Counted from the stretch's first letter, positions 11,104-23,854 are shown. The stretch is 64,000 nucleotides of DNA from Geosiphon pyriformis (GCA_016748015.1 JAAOMT010000414.1:1-64000), one strand, 5' to 3'. Translations and numbers: made by a program. The notes: a model not told the origin generated them from the letters alone.

Positions 11104-11930
11104 AATAGCTGTCAACAATCCAGCTATAGTTTTCAACTCGCAAGATTTTATCCCCCTCAGTAAAAATGCTCTTTTCTTAGTTTTAACCTAGAATGACCTA
11201 AATATAAAAGAATCTAAGATATGGGAAAAGATTAAGAAATGGTTAGTTGCTAAATTAGATCCAAATATTCAGGTAGAATAAGTTCTTAGCTGGACAGATG
11301 AAAACTTTAACCCCTTTAAGGAATTCATTGAAAGATTTTACCTTTAATCCGCTTCTTAAAAATATTTTTAGTTACTTTTATCACAAAATAAACCATTTGC
11401 AAGAATCTTGGCGGGTACTTTATATAAAGATCTTCTAAATTATCAGGTAGTCATCAAAAGTCTGTAGACGCTCAGCCATTACGTTTTTCTCAATCAAATA
11501 TTCATTAAAAGCTTCTTCAATCTCATAATATAAAACAGCTTAATCCTTGATTTCAAGGAAAAGAAGAATATGCTCTTTTTTAAGATCAACTTGGTAATAA
11601 TTTTGATTTGTTACTTCGAGCCAGTCGGGACGAACCCACTCCAGCCAATATGCGATGATAAAGGAGCAAACAGTAAGTGACGGAAATGGCAAAGCTGGAA
11701 ATGCTAAGTTAGCAAATTTGCTAACGAATATAGACCTTATAATAGACCAAATTTTGGACGCTGTTTTGGAGTTTGCAATATTGGATTAGGTGGCAATTAT
11801 TTTAAAAATAGTCCAGGGTGCTATTGCAAAAAGACAATTATGAGCATGTTATAATGCCTGGCTCAAAAAATTAGAAGGTGAATTTTTCTATTGAAGAAAT
11901 ATAAAGTTTTTCAAATCATAAAAAGATAAA
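11104..11930 (+). pseudogene. BTB/BACK-TLDc protein relic, copy 2
   Basis: The plus strand reads VFNSQDF..LSKNAL, NDLNIKESKIWEKIKKWLVA, SWTDENFNPFKEFIERF (BACK region), LYKDLLNY (11422-11445), then CDDKGANSK and FGRCFGVCNIGLGGNYFKNS, PGCYCKK (TLDc C-terminal region, to about 11840). Stops and frameshifts interrupt it. The nucleotide sequence aligns by eye with 4441-5385 over its length and into the 3' flank, so the two relics arose by duplication in the same orientation about 6.65 kb apart. In places copy 2 preserves the ancestral frame better (the IWEKIKKW block). Confidence 0.75.
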
Positions 11931-12806
11931 TTTGCCTTTATTAAAAAATATAATTATATCTTTTCTGAATGTTTTGCTACCTATCTTAGAAATTTTTACT
12001 GGCAGAATATTCTTTAGCCCACTATTTTAGGCTTACAATAAAGATAAAAGAATATCATTTTATCCATTTTAATTATCAAAATAACTTGAGAAATTATAAG
12101 TTATTTTAATAAACATTTATCTTGCAAGTTTAGGTTTTTATCACAGGCTAAAATCACAAAACATTCTTTAGCTGAATAGCATTAGAATATAATTTTAAAC
12201 GCATACTTGTTGTTTTCCATTAGTTAAATTGTAAACTTTAAACAGTCTTTTGGTTTTTTAATGGCAATGAAATAAAATACATTTTTAATAAAAAACTTTA
12301 GGAGACTTGAAAAAAGTAAAAGTTTTCAACAAAAATAGAACTTTAGCATTAAGCCACTAACTTTTTGATAAATAGATTCTTCTAAACAATATTTTTAAAA
12401 TGGGTTTTTTCTAATAAACTCGAAATACCTAATTGCTTCCTTTTTATTCTATTTAGAAATGAATAACTTTTTTTAATTGAAATTAAAATCCTCATTGTCC
12501 AAAAAATTGCATTCGAAAATAATTGTTAAATTATTAATACGATTATATTTTTTTTGTTCTGTTCCCTCATAATTTTGAGTTTGCATATCAAATAACTTAT
12601 AAAGGTTCTCAGAACCTGGGTTTCATGTTAATTTCATCTCCGATTTTGCGACCAAGATTATTGAAATGCATAATAATTAGTCAAACTCGGGCTAGGCATA
12701 TATTAATTTGTTGAGTGAAGAGGCTTGTTTCCAAAAACCAAAAATTTTTAGTGAATATTAATAGACTATTCTGTGATCTCCCCATAGAATAGTAGTAGTT
12801 TACCCC
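11931..12806. other. Flank of duplicated segment, then intergenic DNA
   Basis: Up to about 12370 this aligns with 5386-5760; beyond that nothing recognised. Confidence 0.5.
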
Positions 12807-12879
12807 GCTTCCACCTGGATTTGAACCAGGATCCTTTCGGTTAACAGCCGAACGCGCTAACCAATTGCGCCATGGAAGC
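12807..12879 (-). tRNA. tRNA-Asn (GUU)
   Basis: The minus strand folds as a canonical 73-nt cloverleaf: acceptor GCTTCCA/TGGAAGC, D arm GCGC..GCGC, anticodon arm TTCGG-CTGTTAA-CCGAA with anticodon GTT, and T arm CCTGG-TTCAAAT-CCAGG. The A box (TGGCGCAATTGG) and B box (GGTTCAAATCC) are intact. There is no intron and CCA is not encoded, as usual for a nuclear tRNA. The first run of four or more T downstream is about 60 nt away. Confidence 0.97.
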
Positions 12880-15800
12880 AGTAATCCCTGAAAAGGGTCT
12901 GAATTTTTGTATAATAATTAACTTCAAATTGACTCATATATATATATATATATGATCCTCATTGTTTTTCATCAGCCTTTGATTTGTTAAAATTTGATAA
13001 AGTTTTTATTGATTCTTAAATTTTATTTCAAATACCAATTTCAACTAAACAAATATGGATAAAAACTTTATGCATTTTCAAATATTGAGGACTTTTGGTT
13101 TGAGTTTTTTTATATCCAATTTTTATATATTTAATGTTGAAGTTCAAGAAATTAAAGGAATTCTCTTTTCTTAGTAATCGTACACTTTTGATTAATAAAA
13201 TTTTTGCTTTCCATCAGAAACTTTAACTATATCCTCTAAAAACTTTGAAGTAAGACATTTTTCTCTGATTGAAGCTTTTCTCAAATTCAAGTTCTGAACA
13301 TCAATAATTTCTTCGTTAAGAAATTTTTTGGTTCCCTTGAAAATAGGGTTAGAAGTTATAGCCAGAGCAGATTAATCTTTCGCTGAAAGAATTTTTAGAG
13401 TTGAAACTAGCTCGTCCATCATTTTATATTAAACGCGAAGGTTAGTTTCAATGGTTGTATACAAAACCGAGAAGGTGTTGTCATTTGCAGATTTCCCATT
13501 TAATCAAAAACGAGTCCGCGAAAGAATTTTTGATGATATTAAAACAAGTTACATCTTGACTTTGGGATGAAAATTGAGGATCATGAAGCAATATTTCTTG
13601 CAGATTCTATTTTCATTGTTAGAGACAGAGAAATTTTCTCATTTATCAATTCTTTAATGAAATGATTCTCGCGCGTTTTGCCATTTTAAAAATAAAATTT
13701 ATAAAATGATAGCTCTTGCGTTCCTGGAAGTTCCTTCTTATATAATGTTCTGAGTTATGAAAAAAGAAAAAGTGTTAATTACACCAAAACCTAATATTAC
13801 ATATTAAGATAATTATATATATTTAAGATTTAATAAATAATAATCAACTATTTTTTGAGATATTTTGAGTTTTAATATGATTTATTATTTACATAACAGA
13901 CATTTTTGCAAAAAATTGAACAATGTAGATTTATTAAGTTTTTGAAACCTCAATAATGATGATAAAAATTCTAAAAAGTTTAATTTAGAAATGAAATTTT
14001 TATTGAAATAAAAAATATTTTTAAAGCAAACAGAAAAATATTAACCAAATTAAAAAAAACTATCATTTTATTTATTGCCAATGTAAAAAAAATTTTTATA
14101 CTTAAGAATAAAACAAAACAAAAAAAATATTTTATACATTTATAATATACAATAATAAAAATGATCTTTTTAAATTAATTACTTTTTCAAGTTAATTATC
14201 TTTATTCTTAATTATTTTTCAATTTAGGTTATTTTTATTTAGATTTAGATTCTTATTATATATTCAAATTAAATTATTATAATATTTAATTTTTATATCA
14301 TAATTTACATAAATTTTATATTATGTTTTAAATCATATATAGATATTGTTTTTTCCAATAAAATATTTTGTTTAATTATTATTTGATATTAATTTTTTAT
14401 TTGAATTGTGTTTAATTTTGTTTAAAATTTTTTTTAAAAATAACAAGCAAAAATGAATTAGACTAAGTGTATCTACTTAACTCAAAATTTAATTATCTGT
14501 TTTGGTCCTATATCTTTTTCTAATCATTAAATTTTAAAAATTTACCTGCAGCTGAATTAAAATAATAGTTATTGAATTAAAAGCACCAAAAACGTATATT
14601 TTATCTTCAGAATTTGCATTATAAATTCTTTTTTTATTATCCAAATATTGGTTTTTGTGAGCCAAAAATAAAAAGGTTGCTTGAATATTATGTGCAAAAA
14701 AATATATACTTGCAGCTCTTTTTTCGAATGAGTAATTAATTTTTTAAAGGCCAGTCATAATTTATTCTATTAAAATCCATAGCAATTTTTTAATTATCAA
14801 CCAAAATAAGCTTATTAGATGTTTTTATATCATTAATAAAGACTTTTCGAAGATGAATTTTTTGGAAAGATTTTGTAACTTTCATGGTTGTCTTACAAAT
14901 TTGTTCGAGAATAGTGTCTTCAAAAATTTTTAAGAATTTAAGGCTACATTTTTAAATTACAACTGAAAAAAAATACTCTAGGATTATAACATTAATTTTT
15001 GAACTTTGTTTAAAAATTAAAATTGAAAAAGAGTGTTAAGAAAGATTATAACTATTGATATCTCATGTTTGATTTAAGCATTTGATTAGCTATTTAAATT
15101 AATGCAATTGTTTTCTGTTAATATGATTTTTCAAAATTGAGACAAAAATAGATTGCCATCTTATTGAGTTATTTTAATTTAAAAATCGATTAACTCCTAA
15201 AACTTGTGTAAATAATGTATCAAGAATGGCCAACAATCTTTTTTGTTAATTCTATTTACCAGTGTTTTTCTTTATAACAGTTAACAGAATTCTGGTTTAA
15301 ATACTCTACTTGTATAAATTCGTCTTTTAAGAGAGTTTAAACTTAATATCTTTTTTTTAGAATTTCTCTCTGAATACATTCTATTGTCTTAATAAAGTGT
15401 TTCAATTGTGGCACTTAATACCTAAATTTTTCAAGCTTGGAGTTTGAATATGGCACAGATTTGTTTACATATTGTAAACCCACCAACACAAACCATATAA
15501 AGTACTTAGAACTATTTTTAATATACATCTAAACAATAAATCTGTCAAATAAATAAATTTATTTATTAATTACAAAGCCACCATAAAAAAAGAAGCAAAA
15601 GGCTAAAAGTAATATTTCTTTAAAAATAGTTATAATAATAAATAAGTTATCTAAATTATAAATACTATTAATAGTAAAAAATTTCATATTGGATATTGAC
15701 CACTTAATGTTTTTAACAACATGATTTAATTTTCAAAATTTGATTCTATTCGATCACATATCATTTTATATTTAAAATATTTTTATAGCTAATCTTTGAA

Positions 15801-16166
15801 AAAAAAACAAATACAAGTTAATTTTAATTACAATATTAATGGTTTAATATTTTATAGAAAAAATAAAAAATTTGAAAGTATTTTATTTTCGCTTTTAGCT
15901 ATATTGTAATTTTGATTGTTTTAAATTTTAATTAAATGACTTTTTGAAATCTGTTTAAGAATATTGAATCATTGGATAAATATTATATTAACTTTAAAAA
16001 AGGTTACTAAATTTTTAAAAACTTGCATTGGAAATAAAAAATTTTGTTCTGTAAAGATTTATAATTCCAAAATTTCATATGTGAATATTAAAAATAAATT
16101 TGTTTAGTCTAAGCAAGAGTTTCTAAAATAGAAAAATTATATAAAAGTTAACAGATATAATGTCAA
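12880..16166. other. AT-rich intergenic DNA
   Basis: Very AT-rich, especially 13.8-16.1 kb. Apart from a weak coding-like stretch at 13192-13422 and an (AT)n run near 12940-12953 I see no gene. Confidence 0.5.
13192..13422 (-). pseudogene. Unrecognised coding-like relic
   Basis: The minus-strand frame of 77 codons begins MMDELVSTLKILSAKD, has one in-frame TAA, and continues SALAITSNPIFKGTKKF then LNLRKASIREKCLTSKFLED to a TAA at 13192. The residue composition is more protein-like than the surrounding AT-rich DNA, and a further coding-like stretch (IIKNSFADSFLIKWEI) lies upstream near 13480-13550. I cannot name a family. Confidence 0.25.
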
Positions 16167-17503
16167 CTATTTCATCCATGGTGGTATACCAGACAAGACA
16201 CCCATGGTTATACCAAAGTATGGTCCATTATTAAGCGAAAATTGTAATGGTCTTTGTGCTTGAGCGCATTCCTATCAGAGAAAGTTTTAAATTAATTTTC
16301 TTGATAAAAAAAAATGATTTTTAAACAATTTCATAAGCACAAACCTCGCTTTCATCAAGAAAAGTATCTGGGAAAAAGCCATCCAGATAATACCTTAGTT
16401 TTCCATGGCATCGATAAACAATTGTATTGTCAAGAAGATAATTATTATTATCACAGTCACAATTATCGGACTCAATCCAATATTCCATCATGGGGTGCAA
16501 ATAATTCTTATTTTTTGGTATAGGAAGATTCACCACAATATCATTTTTGTAAGTAACTCGAGCAAATATATCCGTGGCTTCATCCAGAGCTCGAGCAAAA
16601 TGTCGATTGCCTATTCTTGGCTGACCATAAGTAAATAGCTGTAATGAAATATGTGGTGTCTTTTTGAATTGATGAAACTCATGAGCAACAAATGTTGCAT
16701 AGACTATAAGTTTAAAAAAATGAAGCTATCTTGAGCTTGAAAAGAAAATTATAAATTAGGAAGATAATAACTCACCAGCACCCATGCCATGTCCAACAAA
16801 AGTTACTGTGGAAATATCATCGAATCCTTCTTTTTCTATTTCTCCTAGAATACTTGAAAAACGATAATGAAAATGCCGGAATTGATCCCAAAAATATTTG
16901 TTCACTTTTGCTTTTGCATATAATGGGTATTCGACCATTTTTTCAGAGAATGCAGATAACCATTCAGATTGTGATAAGAGATTGCCACGGAAGTAGATAA
17001 TTAGTTCACGATGATCCGCAATCCTACTATAAGCTAAATAAGTGAATATAATTTAGAATATTTTCTATAAAAAATTGAAACCGCATTCTTTGATGGTTGA
17101 TAATAAAAAAATATTTGTAATTGAACATATTTAATATTAGAATACCTAATACTAATTTTTTTAAAGAATATGCTAAGTTGGCATACCAGGCATATTTTTG
17201 AAGAAGTTGTTTAGTATCAGAGGCCATGTATTCCTTCGCAGGGCTCAACTGATTTCTTTTCACGTAATTATAAGAAAAATTTCTCTTGGCAGATAGATAC
17301 GGGAAAATTAAGCTGCTGCTCTTTTCAAAAAGTCGCCCTTTTTTTATTATTTCCAAGCTTGAATTTTGTTGACATGTATTTTTTTGAACGATATTACCAA
17401 AAATTTTGTGTTTTGAAAAAAGATGCAGAACAAAATAGAAAATTGTGATAAACAAAATTAGTGTGCCAATTAAACATTTTATTGAATTGCTTAATATTTT
17501 CAT
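16167..17503 (-). CDS. Class 3 lipase-like protein lacking the catalytic serine (pseudo-lipase 1)
   Basis: Spliced model: complement(join(16167..16271, 16345..16703, 16776..17033, 17146..17503)), 359 aa. Residues ~8-28 form a hydrophobic signal peptide or signal anchor (IKCLIGTLILFITIFYFVLHL), suggesting secretion or membrane attachment. The alpha/beta-hydrolase core is recognisable: YAWYANLAYS, the oxyanion-region strand ELIIYFRGN, the nucleophile elbow TFVGHGMGA (residues 197-205), TYGQPRIGN, the acid loop YKNDIVVNLP (Asp260) and LHPMMEYW (His275). In class 3 lipases the elbow is GxSxG; here position 202 is Gly (codon at 16786-16788), so lipase activity is not expected. Introns are 112, 72 and 73 bp with GT..AG ends; three positions and phases match the paralogue at 22423-23854. 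A binding or regulatory role is inference. Confidence 0.8.
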
Positions 17504-17669
17504 TGGTAACCCTAAAGCTTTTTTCTTCGAAACTATTAAAAAAATTTAGTTATTTTATAGTAGTGCGTAGAAAATCATGCTCTTTCAAGGCACATTGGTC
17601 AATCGTTATTCCGCTATCGCTTTTCTGACTCAAAATTTTAATTAATGCTTTAATTTGGGGACTATAATC

Positions 17670-17689
17670 TAGTGTGATTAATCACACTA
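17670..17689. promoter_or_regulatory. Perfect 20-bp palindrome upstream of pseudo-lipase 1
   Basis: TAGTGTGATTAATCACACTA is perfectly self-complementary and lies 167 bp upstream of the proposed start codon at 17503. It sits between two imperfect direct repeats of about 70 bp (17605-17670 and 17692-17757). It could be a dimeric transcription-factor site; this is inference from symmetry and position. Confidence 0.4.
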
Positions 17690-19104
17690 TCGTTCTTCCG
17701 ACTAAAAATATTTGATAAATGTTTTAATTTCGGATTTATGATTATAGTGATTATAATGAGCTTCTATTTTATTATCTTAATGACAATATAACTTCAAGTT
17801 TAAAGGGCAAATAATTTATTTAGTAAAAATATGAAACTTATTACTTTAAAGCAATTAATACATAAATTATAATTTATAATTTATAAAAAACAACTACCTC
17901 AAACTCTGAGTTTTTATTTATAGAAAAATAACAAATTAAATGTTAATTATGTCAATAAAGAAAAATTATATAACAATATATAAATAGTGATAAAACTAAC
18001 AAGAAACTAGTAAAAATGTAAAGACATTCATTTAAAATTATTAAATAACTTTTAAAAATATTAATATTATTGTTATGAATCAGAATAACACTAACAGGTA
18101 ACAAAGAGAACAGTTGTTGGATAACAATAAAAACAAACAAGAAGATTTAAATAAAAAACAAATTGAATGAGTATGTAATTTAATTGATATAATTAATTTC
18201 ATAAAATCACAGTCACTAATTTTTTCATGAAAATTTTAAGGTTAAAGAACAATTTATGACTTTCAACAAAAAATAACACAGCTTTTATAATCTTAAATCT
18301 TAATTAACACTTTTAAAATTTAATAACAAGTATTGTTTCTTTTTCAATAAATTTTTATTGAATAATTGTTTTGTTAAAGTTAACAATAATACAAACTAAG
18401 AAAAGAAAAAGAAAGAGGATTATTATCTTTTATCCTAAAGCATTCAGATTAAAAAAAGGAATAATAAGAGTAAATTTGATTGCTAATACTTAAATGATAA
18501 GATATTTTTCTAAAGCTTTAAAAAGTTTTATCTATATAGCTATTAAAACAGACAAATGATCTGATTAATACAATGATCTTTTATAATTAAATACAAAATT
18601 GTAATACATTTGTTATTAACTCACAAAAAACTTTTATTAAAAAACCGAAAATTGGCAGCAAGTTAAAAAAATTATACATAAATATATAAAAATATTTAAG
18701 AAGTTTTGCTCATTAAGAGAAAAATTTTATATATAAAATAGTTTAAACAAAATGGATAATTTGCTGAATTTACAGAAATATAAAGCTTTTCAAATAAAAA
18801 TTCAAGACATTATATAATTAAAAGTTATAAGTATTTTGACTGTTATAAAAAAAGTCAAAACACTTATAGAAAAATTTGGTTTTTGAATTTTAAAACTTAT
18901 TTTATTTTAATTTTTATATATCTTGTTTGTAAACCTTTAATAAATTTATTTTGTTGAAGCCAAACTTTTTGAAAAGAATAATATTATGATTTAATTTTTA
19001 AGTTTTTAACTTTAATAATTATTTAATTTTATTTAGTTATATGTATTAATTATTAAAATTATATATTTTATTTAGAATTAGTTATTAATGTAAATCTATT
19101 TATA

Positions 19105-19222
19105 TAATTAATAACTTAATTATTAACTTGATTATAACCTAATTATTGATTTCATCATAAATTGAATTAGTGATTTAATTATTAACCTAAATAATTGTTG
19201 ATTCTTTTAATAAGTATATAAA
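19105..19222 (+). promoter_or_regulatory. 12-bp tandem repeat module followed by TATATAAA
   Basis: Degenerate 12-bp units of the form TAATTATTAACC/T run over 19105-19200, followed after ~15 bp by TATATAAA at 19215-19222 and by ATAGTTGTAAAAAAC. The same order, and a similar sequence after the TATA (TTAGCTGTAGAAAAAC), is seen at 37.6-37.8 kb. Confidence 0.4.
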
Positions 19223-20178
19223 TAAAATTTTTTATAGTTGTAAAAAACTATTAATTATAATATTAAACCTATGACAAAAAATTAATGTGTAAAGCTTTTG
19301 AAAAATATATTAAATAGATAATTACTAAAAGTACAAATCATGTAAATTTTGAATATTCAGTAGGTGTAAAAATGAGTAAACTTTATTTGATGACTATAAA
19401 TGTTTCTTCAAGCCATTCGAGTGGTGCTTTTTTCTTTTGACTTGATGAAATTGAAGAAAAGATTTACAAGCAACAAAAATGCATTGTCAGACTTCAATAT
19501 TTTGGATGAGTAAAGAAAGATTTATATGGGAATTCGTCTTGCTAATAAATAAGGAATTTCAACCTATAATTTTGTTAAATCAGATTCCTGAAAAGGCTAA
19601 AATAGACGCTTAAATGGGTAGAGATCAAATGACTAACCTAAACTTTTGATTGATGATCGCTTGGTTTCAATAGTTTATTGACAATTTCTTTTGAGAGTTT
19701 TCTAAATGCATAGTCTAGCCGCTTCTTTTGATCTCAGTGATTGTGTTAATAATAAGGTTCATTTAATTTAGTGAGCTTATAAAATGAAAAAATTCTATTA
19801 TTATATAAAATTTAATATTCCAGAATAATTATAGATCTTTGAATTTTCAAACGTAAAAACTTTCTAGATAATATTGCCATAAAAAAAGTATTTATATTGT
19901 ATGTATTCTAGATATTTAAAAGTTTTTATCACTCGTTATTTTACACTTATTATTAAAGCTAAGAATATATGTAAAAATTTCAAAGAAAAAGCCTCTCAAT
20001 CAATTTGGTGGGCCATAATTCACTAATTTATTCAATTTTCACTTGTTATTTAGTTTATTAAGGTTTGAGATAATAAAGTAATTTCACATGAAAGGTAGGA
20101 TACGAAATTATAGGTAATTGGATAATAAAATCTTATCCAAAGATGATGACCATTGATTTAATTTTGGGTCGATATATT

Positions 20179-20179
20179 G

Positions 20180-20210
<31 letters not shown>
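20179..20210. repeat. (GTT)n microsatellite
   Basis: About ten uninterrupted GTT units. Confidence 0.95.
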
Positions 20211-20211
<1 letters not shown>

Positions 20212-21972
20212 CGTGACTGAAAAGCTCAATTATGCGGTAGGAAAGTCAAAGCTGGAAAATTTCGTTTATAATAAGATGAATGCTTGTAATTCATAGAAAT
20301 AGGTTAATATATTTATTGTTTTTTCAATGATATATTTATTAAATAAAGCTCATTTTTATTCATAATGTTGCTATTAAAGTACTGATTTCAAAAAAGTCAG
20401 TTTAAAACTGTATTTTTCATATCTAATTTGTTTATTTATTTTTTGCTTTTAAACGATAAACAAGTGGGTTGAAAACAAGATTTCATAAGGTCGAATAAGT
20501 AAATATTTTGTTATTAAAATTATTAAGCTTATAGTGAGACCCACTATTAAAAGAATAAGATTGTAAGAGATGGTAAATAATCTAGTTGGAATATAAAAAT
20601 AATTATAATAATAATATTTTTAATTTAATCAACCATAAAAAATTTTTTAAAAAAGGTTACGAATTATGGAATATCCTCAATAAAAATATTAATAGCACTA
20701 CTCCAGAAAATTGAATCTTTAAGTCTTTATGGACATTAGGTATACTTCGAATATAAAGATTCAGAAAGTTGATATTAGCGGCAGAGAGTAAAGTAACAAA
20801 CTGTGAATATTACTGAAACGATGTACGCTGCGAGTCTAGTATTGAAAAGAAAAGAAATAGTATTTCTAGAAAAACTATACTGGTTAAGAAATATTTATAA
20901 ATTAATGATCTTTGGCTCTTTTTAAATGTTCAACAAATTTTCAAGTTAAAATTATTTACCTTTGTTAAATATAAAAATGGCATATTTTTTCCATTTTTTA
21001 TAGTGAATATAAATAAAAGTTATTAAATATTTTATTTTTATTTTAAAATCTAAAATAATAACTATCAATATAATTGCAAAAAAAATATTAAATACTTGGA
21101 ATTTATAAAATATAAATTCATTAATGTTAATGCAATAATAGCAATTAAAATATAAATTCATTAATTTTAATGCAATAATAGCAATTAAAATAAAATTTCT
21201 TTGATTTCAATAATATTAATAACTGAATATTTAGTTTCTTTCCAAGGCTCAGCTAAAAAAATACCGCAATATTAGTTGATATCAAATTTGATAGAAATCA
21301 ATGTTCATATATTTATTTTTGATTCAACGAATAAAACTACTAATTCTATTAGTTATACCATTTTTATTAAATAAAAAAATTTTATCAAGACAAAGAATAA
21401 AACTATTAAGAAAGTCAAAAAAAAGTTGAGTTGTAATTCTTAGATAGTTTAGAACTTGGCAAAAAGTAGAGCCAATTTTTTAACATTATTCAACTTTACC
21501 AAAAATAATAAAATAAAACACACTTCAAAAAATATTAAATAGCATAAAAAAATTCAAATAAATAATTTGAATTGTATTTTACTTTAGACTCAAGCAAATT
21601 GGCTGTAATCAAAGTGGCAAAAAATAATATAACTGTTATAATTTTATGTTTTAATTAATTTTAAAATAAAATTTATCAATTATCTTCAAAACTTTTTTAT
21701 TTAATATATTATATAAAAATATAAGTAAGTTTTCATTAATATTATTGTATTTTTTGTTTACATTTTCAATCCAGATACAAAAATTGTCAGATAAAAAATA
21801 ATCAAATTTTAATTATTCAAAATTCAGATTTTATTTTGTATGTGAGAACACAAATTGCCCCATAACCTGATAACCTCTAAATCTTTGAAAAACTTGGATA
21901 CTTTTTGCCGGAACCATTTTTTTTTTTCTTTGTGGCAATTCCTTGAAATTTTTATTTAAAATGTTAGTAATA

Positions 21973-21999
21973 GTAATAATAATAATAATAATAATAATG
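21973..21999. repeat. (AAT)n microsatellite
   Basis: Nine AAT units in non-coding DNA. Confidence 0.9.
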
Positions 22000-22422
22000 A
22001 GACCTATACTAGGAAGAAACTGTCTAAATATTTCCTTTTTGTGAATATATTAATGTTATCGTCAGAAATAAATGTTTCATCCAAAAGTGTTCAATTTTTT
22101 AGATTAGATTTGAAGGTATTTAGAAAAGATTGTAGTTACTTTGATAAGAACTCAAAAAACAAATATTTAGAAATCAATAATCTTTCCAAGTAAGGTCATA
22201 ATCACCATTTTATTTTAAAAATAAGGAAAATAAAATTACTTAAAAATTTACCCACACAATATAAATCCATTTAATTGATCGTGGATCAGGAATTTTTCCA
22301 ACTCATATATCATTGTCAAAAAAATCTAAAAATATTTGTGGTGGTTGAAAAATTTGTCCATAACATTTTCTTCTCGTTCTTATATTAAATTAAATTAAAT
22401 TCACTCGAAATTCTCGTTCCTC

Positions 22423-23854
22423 ATGTGGAAAATTTTAATTCTTTTTTGGACATTTAATGTCTTTTATTCTTCAGCGTTTACAAACTTAATTTTGTCCGAT
22501 CCGAGATATCAGCAAGTCAAGGTTTTGTCGTTAAAATTAGCAAATCAAACTTCATTTCAAAGAATGAATTTAAATTCGGATAATTATAATTGGGCTAGCC
22601 GGGAAAACGCTATACATTCACGTTCACTTCAGCATCCGAATAAAAAACCAATGAATTCCGATATTAATAAATTTGTTGAAGAAACTGTAACAATGGCTAT
22701 TTCATCGAATGTTGCTTTTTGTGGAAAGGCTGATCCATTGAAAGGCTATGACATCACAGGTGAGATATATTATCTTCAGAAGAAAAAGAAAAAGAAGAGA
22801 TATTCACTTTTAAGTTAACATAATCAATTCTAATTAGCTTCTATCGGGATCGTGATAGAGTCATCATATATAATTATTGCTTTCGGTGGTAAATCAATTC
22901 GTCAAAAATTTATTATGAATAATTTATTTCAAAGATTTAGCTTAATATAATTTTTTTTTACATTCCCCTATAGGGCCAAAATTGACAAAACATCAATGGG
23001 CAAATCGACAACCAAATTTCGTAGCTTTCGAAATAGACAATATACTACCTGACAAATTGGTTCGTGTGGATGAAGAATGGCAAAAGAATTTCCTTTCCAT
23101 AAAAAAAGTTTTATTTACGGTTATTGAAGGTTATTTCCGTGAAATAAAATCAATCGAAAATTTCAATATTTACTTTACAGGATGGGGTGTAGGTGGTGGT
23201 ATGTTTAAATCTTTTATTTTCATTTTCACTTTTATTTCTAAAAATTCAAGTTTTAAAAATAGAATATATTTTCTATAGCATACGCAACTATTGCCGCCCT
23301 TACATGGAAGATTGAAACTTATTTAAAGGATCAAAAAAGCTCTCGAAATGAGTTTAAATTTTCTAATCTTGTAGTAAAAGCGGTAACATTCGGTGCTCCT
23401 CGAATTGGAAATGTTGTTTTCGCCCAATTAGCTAATAAATGGCTAGAAGTTAGTCGTGTGACTCATAGCAATGATCACGTTCCACATTTTCCTAAGCGTG
23501 AAACTGGAAGATATTTTCTAGGACACAATGAATTGGAATTTTGGATTACTTTGACAAGATGTGACTGTCCTGAAGAATTAAGTTTATGGGAGTGTCAAGG
23601 ATTTTATTATGAATCTAGAGCATGGAAATCAAATAAAATTTTAGATGGAACATTATTCCCACATGGTGGGAAGTCTGGAGAGAATATGGTTGGTAGCATC
23701 ATTTGAAAATTTTTGGTTCCATTAAATTTCTATCATTAATTATTTTCATATTTAAATAAAGGAATGCAATGCTGGTCAATCGATTGATGATGTCCCACGG
23801 GATTTCATACATTCTGGTCCATATATGGGAGTAGACATGAATTATTGTAAATGA
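22423..23854 (+). CDS. Class 3 lipase-like secreted protein lacking the catalytic serine (pseudo-lipase 2)
   Basis: Spliced model: join(22423..22759, 22838..22888, 22974..23198, 23279..23688, 23762..23854), 371 aa. The N-terminus is a classic signal peptide (MWKILILFWTFNVFYSSAF). The core strands are YIIIAFGG (residues 123-130), elbow IYFTGWGVGGA (~195-205), TFGAPRIGN (241-249), SNDHVPHFP with Asp270, and GHNELEFW with His287. The elbow reads G-W-G-V-G, with Gly201 (codon 23186-23188) in place of the catalytic Ser. Cysteines near the end (RCDC, WEC, ECN, YC) suggest disulphides in a secreted protein. Introns are about 73-85 bp; the last donor, GTTGGT, is atypical but gives the right frame and matches the paralogue's GTTTGT donor. 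All four introns preserve phase. Intron positions shared with the 16167-17503 gene show common descent. Confidence 0.8.

Larger units (their letters stand above)
17504..22422. other. Long AT-rich region between the two lipase-like genes
   Basis: No gene recognised. It contains a 20-bp palindrome and short imperfect repeats (17.6-17.76 kb), a 12-bp-repeat/TATA module (19.10-19.25 kb), a GTT microsatellite (20179-20210), a tandem ~45-bp duplication around 21110-21190 and an AAT microsatellite (21973-21999). Confidence 0.5.

Noticed and set aside
16314-16638. Plus-strand ORFs opposite pseudo-lipase 1 exon 3
   Set aside because: Antisense to a well-supported exon with conserved lipase motifs.
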